DNA of 36,317 nucleotides. Source: JBIKVP01 sp044356745. GTDB taxonomy: Bacteria > Pseudomonadota > Alphaproteobacteria > Rhizobiales > Beijerinckiaceae. A program made the translations under genes and the position numbers. Positions 33,225-36,317 of this stretch are shown piece by piece (the first letter of the stretch is position 1; each line of letters starts with the position of its first letter). The DNA lies in contig JBIKVP010000014.1 in the NCBI GenBank assembly GCA_044356745.1, positions 1-36,317 of the forward strand. Reading direction: 5' to 3'. The notes beneath the pieces were generated by a model, which saw only the letters and a list, made by a program, of their open reading frames with translations, did no database searches and was not told the origin of the DNA.

Positions 33225-33980
33225 ATGTCATCATCCACAAATCATACACATTTTGGCTTTGAAAGCGTCCCTCTTGATGAGAAACAGTGGCGTGTGAATG
33301 ATGTGTTTCACAAGGTCGCACAACGCTATGATCTCATGAATGATCTGATGTCATTGGGGATGCATCGCTTATGGAAAGAGGCACTTGTTACAAAAATACG
33401 CCCGCCCAAACATCAACCCTTTCATAGCCTTGATGTTGCGGGTGGAACAGGAGACGTTGCATTTCGCATCATCAATGCAGGGGGCGAGCACACCCATGTG
33501 AGCGTGTGCGATATTAATACCGATATGCTCAACGTGGGGCGTGATCGCGCTCAAAAACATGGTGAAACACGCGTGAGCTTTAAAGAAGGCAATGCTGAGA
33601 ACCTGCCCTTTGGCGACAATCATTTTGATGCTTACTCGATTGCTTTTGGCATACGCAACGTGCCGCGCATTTCCCTTGCATTATCAGAAGCGTATCGCGT
33701 GCTCAAATATGGTAGCATCTTTACATGCCTTGAATTTAGCCATGTCGATGTGGCAGGACTGGATGCATTTTATAAAGCGTATTCTTTTAATATCATTCCG
33801 AAAATGGGACGTATAGTGACCGGTGACGCTCAGCCTTATCAATATCTGGTTGAATCCATTCGTCAGTTTCCCAAGCCCAAAACATTTGAAAAGATGATCA
33901 AGGATGTAGGATTTTCCCAAACATCTCACACGCTATTAAGTGGCGGTATTGTTGCCCTTCATACGGGATGGAAAATCTAA
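33225..33980 (+). CDS. ubiE: Ubiquinone/menaquinone biosynthesis C-methyltransferase UbiE
   Basis: UbiE adds the C2 methyl group in ubiquinone synthesis using SAM. The 251-aa protein has FHKVAQRYDLMNDLMSLGMHRLWK near the N-terminus, motif I LDVAGGTGDVAFR, motif II-type DAYSIAFGIRNV and VLKYGSIFTCLEFS, then a C-terminal SLLSGG-like LLSGGIVALHTGWK. The frame is open from 33171, but the ATG at 33225 has GAGAG upstream and matches the usual N-terminus. ubiB begins at the base after its stop codon, as in the conserved ubiE-ubiB operon. Confidence 0.96.
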   Translation: MSSSTNHTHFGFESVPLDEKQWRVNDVFHKVAQRYDLMNDLMSLGMHRLWKEALVTKIRPPKHQPFHSLDVAGGTGDVAFRIINAGGEHTHVSVCDINTDMLNVGRDRAQKHGETRVSFKEGNAENLPFGDNHFDAYSIAFGIRNVPRISLALSEAYRVLKYGSIFTCLEFSHVDVAGLDAFYKAYSFNIIPKMGRIVTGDAQPYQYLVESIRQFPKPKTFEKMIKDVGFSQTSHTLLSGGIVALHTGWKI

Positions 33981-35531
33981 ATGTTCAAAGGCTTACCGCA
34001 TCTTTTTCGCCTTTTACGTGCAGGATATATCCTTTCTCGTGAAGGGGTTTTTTCGCTTATTGATCCTGATATGCTGCCTATTGGGGCGCGTGCAGGGGTG
34101 CGTTTCATGCGCATCTTTGAACGACGTGGCTTAGGAATTGGGGAGACATCGCGTGCGGGAGAGCGTTTAGCGCGCGCTATGACACGGTTAGGGCCGTTTT
34201 ATGTCAAACTTGGGCAGTTTCTCGCGTCGCGCCCTGATATTGTCGGTTTAAAAGTCGCGCAGGATTTAGGCCAGCTTCAAGACCGTATGCCCTCGTTCCC
34301 ACAGGAAGAGGCACTTGCAATTTTACAGGGTCAGCTTCATGGCGCGTTTGAAGATCATTTTCAGTCTCTCTCACAGCCTATTGCAGCAGCCTCTATTGCG
34401 CAGGTTCATCAAGGCATACTGAAAGATGGCCGCAAAGTTGCCGTGAAAATTCTTCGCCCAAACATTCGCCAACGTTTCGCTCGTGATTTAGCCGCAATGC
34501 GTTTTGTCGCAGAACAAGCGGAAAAAAACATTCATGAGGCTATTCGCCTGCGTTTTGTCAGTGTTGTGCAAACACTTGAACGCTCTATGACGCTTGAGAT
34601 GGATTTGCGTTTGGAAGCCGCTGCACTGTCAGAATTTCGCGAAAATACTCGTGATGATCCTGATTTTCGCGTTCCTGAACCAAACTGGGAATATACGACA
34701 CGCGAAATTCTAGTCTCTGAATGGATTGATGCGACCGCTATTCACGATCTTAAGGCACTTGATGATGCAGGGCAGGATCGTAAACGCTTAGCGCGTGTTC
34801 TGGTGCAATCGTTTCTTAAACAAGCCATTGGTGACGGCTTCTTTCATGCCGATATGCATCAGGGCAATCTTATGATTGATCCTCAAGGGAAGCTTGTTGC
34901 CGTTGATGGCGGCATTATGGGTCGTTTAGGCGTTAAAGAACGACGCTTTCTCGCTGAAATTCTGCTCGGATTTATTACGCGCGATTATTTGCGAATCTCA
35001 CAAGTGCATTTTGAAGCGGGATACGTTCCCAAAGATCAATCGATGTATGATTTTGCACAAGCCCTTCGCGCTGTGGGAGAGCCCATTCACGGCCGCTCGG
35101 CAGAGCAGATTTCGATGGCAAACCTCCTCGGCTTACTCTTTGAAATCACGTGCCTGTTTGACATGCGCACCCGCACCGAACTTGTGATGCTCCAAAAAAC
35201 AATGGTCGTGGTTGAGGGGGTTGCACGAACTCTTGATCCTGCCCTTGATATATGGCGCACGTCTGAGCCTGTGGTGCGGGCATGGATGACAGATAACCTT
35301 GGCCCTAAGGGGCGTTTACGCGATGCAGGAACGGGCTTTGCGTCGCTGCTTCAAGCAGCCAGCCGTTTACCCGATGCGCTTAATCGTTTTGCAGATGAGA
35401 TGGAACGTGGAGAGACTCGAGACACGCCAACATTTCCGCCCTCGCGTGCGACTATATCACACAAGCTAAGCACACTTGCGCTCTGGATTATTGCCACCCT
35501 TTTAGGGGTTATTGTGTGGCAAGGGATGTGA
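33981..35531 (+). CDS. ubiB: UbiB-family atypical kinase for ubiquinone biosynthesis
   Basis: UbiB is a membrane-linked ABC1/ADCK ATPase needed for ubiquinone synthesis. The 516-aa protein shows the KxGQ motif VKLGQFLASRPD (Lys76, Gln79), the Ala-rich loop AAASIAQVHQG at about 135-145, VAVKILRP near 153-160, and the catalytic-loop-like HADMHQGN at 289-296. The usual DFG motif reads DGG (Asp309-Gly-Gly), similar to DCG in E. coli UbiB. A single hydrophobic helix ends the protein. The gene is directly fused in operon with ubiE (0-nt gap). In most Rhizobiales coaBC and dut follow; here a ParDE module comes next. Confidence 0.96.
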   Translation: MFKGLPHLFRLLRAGYILSREGVFSLIDPDMLPIGARAGVRFMRIFERRGLGIGETSRAGERLARAMTRLGPFYVKLGQFLASRPDIVGLKVAQDLGQLQDRMPSFPQEEALAILQGQLHGAFEDHFQSLSQPIAAASIAQVHQGILKDGRKVAVKILRPNIRQRFARDLAAMRFVAEQAEKNIHEAIRLRFVSVVQTLERSMTLEMDLRLEAAALSEFRENTRDDPDFRVPEPNWEYTTREILVSEWIDATAIHDLKALDDAGQDRKRLARVLVQSFLKQAIGDGFFHADMHQGNLMIDPQGKLVAVDGGIMGRLGVKERRFLAEILLGFITRDYLRISQVHFEAGYVPKDQSMYDFAQALRAVGEPIHGRSAEQISMANLLGLLFEITCLFDMRTRTELVMLQKTMVVVEGVARTLDPALDIWRTSEPVVRAWMTDNLGPKGRLRDAGTGFASLLQAASRLPDALNRFADEMERGETRDTPTFPPSRATISHKLSTLALWIIATLLGVIVWQGM

Positions 35532-35586
35532 GCAAACAAGATTATAGAGAGCATCGATAAAAAAATGTCATATTCCGCCATTCTTA

Positions 35587-35616
35587 TTGTCAATATTTGC
35601 CAATTTATGCTAAGAT
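35587..35616 (+). promoter_or_regulatory. Candidate promoter of parDE
   Basis: TTGTCA (35587-35592) and TAAGAT (35611-35616) are separated by 18 nt, with the coding start 22 nt further on. The spacer is AT-rich with TTTGCCAAT and TTGTCAAT repeats that could be a ParD operator. ParD usually represses its own operon. Confidence 0.5.
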
Positions 35617-35638
35617 TTTGGGATAAAGGAGATCAGTT

Positions 35639-35884
35639 ATGGCGACGATGAATGTTTCACTTCCAGACTCGATGAAAGAATGGGTGGACGCTCAATCCAA
35701 TCAAGGCCACTACAGCAATGCAAGTGATTATGTGCGGGATCTTATTCGTAGGGATCAGGCACGGCAGCGCGCTATAACATCCCTACAGGCCGCCATTGAC
35801 GCAGGTCTGGAAAGCGGCATAGAAGATCATTTCGACCCCGTAACTTTCAAGATGAGGATGCGCGAGCGTCATCTTGTCCGATAA
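35639..35884 (+). CDS. parD: ParD-type antitoxin
   Basis: This 81-aa protein has a ribbon-helix-helix N-terminus: MATMNVSLPDSMKEWVDAQ, GHYSNASDYVRDLIRRD. A flexible, acidic C-terminal part that wraps the toxin follows, with GLESGIEDHFDP near 60-70. The ATG has AAAGGAG 7 nt upstream. The stop is 4 nt before the toxin ATG, so translation is coupled. The ParD/ParE order is classical. It would bind the operator upstream and repress the operon. Confidence 0.93.
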   Translation: MATMNVSLPDSMKEWVDAQSNQGHYSNASDYVRDLIRRDQARQRAITSLQAAIDAGLESGIEDHFDPVTFKMRMRERHLVR

Positions 35885-35888
35885 AATC

Positions 35889-36194
35889 ATGCCTTACAAA
35901 CTGACGCGACAGGCGATAGCGGATCTCGATGACATTTGGCGTTACAGCGCCGAGACATGGTCGGTTGCGCAAGCGGATCGCTATACAGATGACCTGACCC
36001 ATACATTCGATATGTTGGCTTCTATACCGAACCTTGGGCGTGAGCGCACTGAATTTACACCCCCCGTGCGTATCCACGCGCACGGAGAGCATCTGATCAT
36101 CTACACATTTGCAAACGAGACCGTTAACATCATCCGTATCCTTGGCGGTAGACAGAGCTGGCAGGGCATTCTTGAACGCATAGACGGCAACTAA
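35889..36194 (+). CDS. parE: ParE/RelE-superfamily toxin
   Basis: This small toxin (101 aa) of the ParE type would inhibit DNA gyrase if freed from ParD. It shows MPYKLTRQAIADLDDIWRYS, a Trp-containing helix, NLGRERTEF near residue 55, HGEHLIIYTF and IIRILGGRQSWQ near the C-terminus, the typical RelE/ParE pattern with Arg near the end. I start it at the ATG at 35889, 4 nt after the parD stop; a TTG at 35874 overlapping parD is the alternative. The protein has nothing to do with topoisomerase IV ParE at 24950-27010 despite the shared name. Confidence 0.93.
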   Translation: MPYKLTRQAIADLDDIWRYSAETWSVAQADRYTDDLTHTFDMLASIPNLGRERTEFTPPVRIHAHGEHLIIYTFANETVNIIRILGGRQSWQGILERIDGN

Positions 36195-36317
36195 ATTTTA
36201 TTTTAAATATATACCCCTCACATTTGAAGAGTTGGTGTCTGAAGTATTTTGAAGTTATCGGATAGGCGGTCAACCCATAATCGTGCTTTTTGCGGAAAAG
36301 TGGTATTCAGGAAGCCA
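36195..36317. other. Right edge without recognisable gene
   Basis: AT-rich sequence follows the toxin stop codon. No terminator hairpin with T tract, start codon with ribosome binding site, or known motif is visible before the window ends. Confidence 0.4.

Noticed and set aside
1..36317. CRISPR array, rRNA genes, complete insertion sequence or integrase
   Set aside because: I found no regularly spaced repeats, rRNA-like sequence or transposase/integrase frame on either strand.

Overview
The window looks like a chromosomal segment of an alphaproteobacterium, most likely of the order Hyphomicrobiales (Rhizobiales), with an unusually moderate GC content for that group (by eye below 50%). The assignment rests on gene content and order: a TIGR02301-family secreted protein, the cell-cycle phosphotransferase ChpT, the timA-mltA pair, dacD-tmk-holB, bolA-grxD, cobW next to a WD40 gene, and ubiE-ubiB. 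Nearly all genes are housekeeping genes. The usual Rhizobiales neighbours are often missing (no purSQL, hupB, metG/tatD, znuC or coaBC), so the synteny looks shuffled relative to better-known members.

Layout. 280-1381 (minus): tRNA with CAT anticodon, terminator, purC. 1897-2840 (plus): rplM-rpsI with a strong shared terminator. 2955-4153 (minus): a glutathione S-transferase and a low-complexity unknown protein. 4282-9102: serB, a TIGR02301 protein, rsmB, chpT and cysQ on alternating strands. 9103-9634: a repeat-rich gap with a 126-bp imperfect palindrome and two further inverted repeats. 9635-16460 (minus): the protein quality-control block tig-clpP-clpX-lon, with a clear RpoH-type heat-shock promoter in front of lon. 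16544-19468 (minus): dacD-tmk-holB with overlapping genes. 19601-20948 (minus): sodB, bolA, grxD. 21073-27010 (plus): a membrane protein of unknown function, timA, mltA and the topoisomerase IV gene parE. 27163-29012 (plus): a two-gene cassette resembling the head-spike genes of gene transfer agents (GTAs). 29013-33045 (minus): a zinc-homeostasis block (metal ABC permease, binding protein, COG0523 GTPase, WD40 protein) with a recognisable Zur box. 33225-35531 (plus): ubiE-ubiB. 35639-36194 (plus): a ParDE toxin-antitoxin pair.

How the parts work together. Tig, ClpP, ClpX and Lon cover co-translational folding and ATP-dependent proteolysis. RplM and RpsI belong to the two ribosomal subunits. 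The zinc block would import and allocate zinc under Zur control, but it has no ATPase gene in the window. UbiE and UbiB act in ubiquinone synthesis. ChpT in Alphaproteobacteria passes phosphate to CtrA and CpdR, and CpdR in turn controls ClpXP, so chpT and clpXP in one window are functionally linked.

The most interesting items are the isolated GTA-type spike pair (27163-29012), the ABC importer without its ATPase next to a Zur box, a Lys-to-Gln change in the KTG motif of the DD-carboxypeptidase, and the palindromic repeats at 9134-9443 and 31053-31163. No fully novel multi-gene system is evident.
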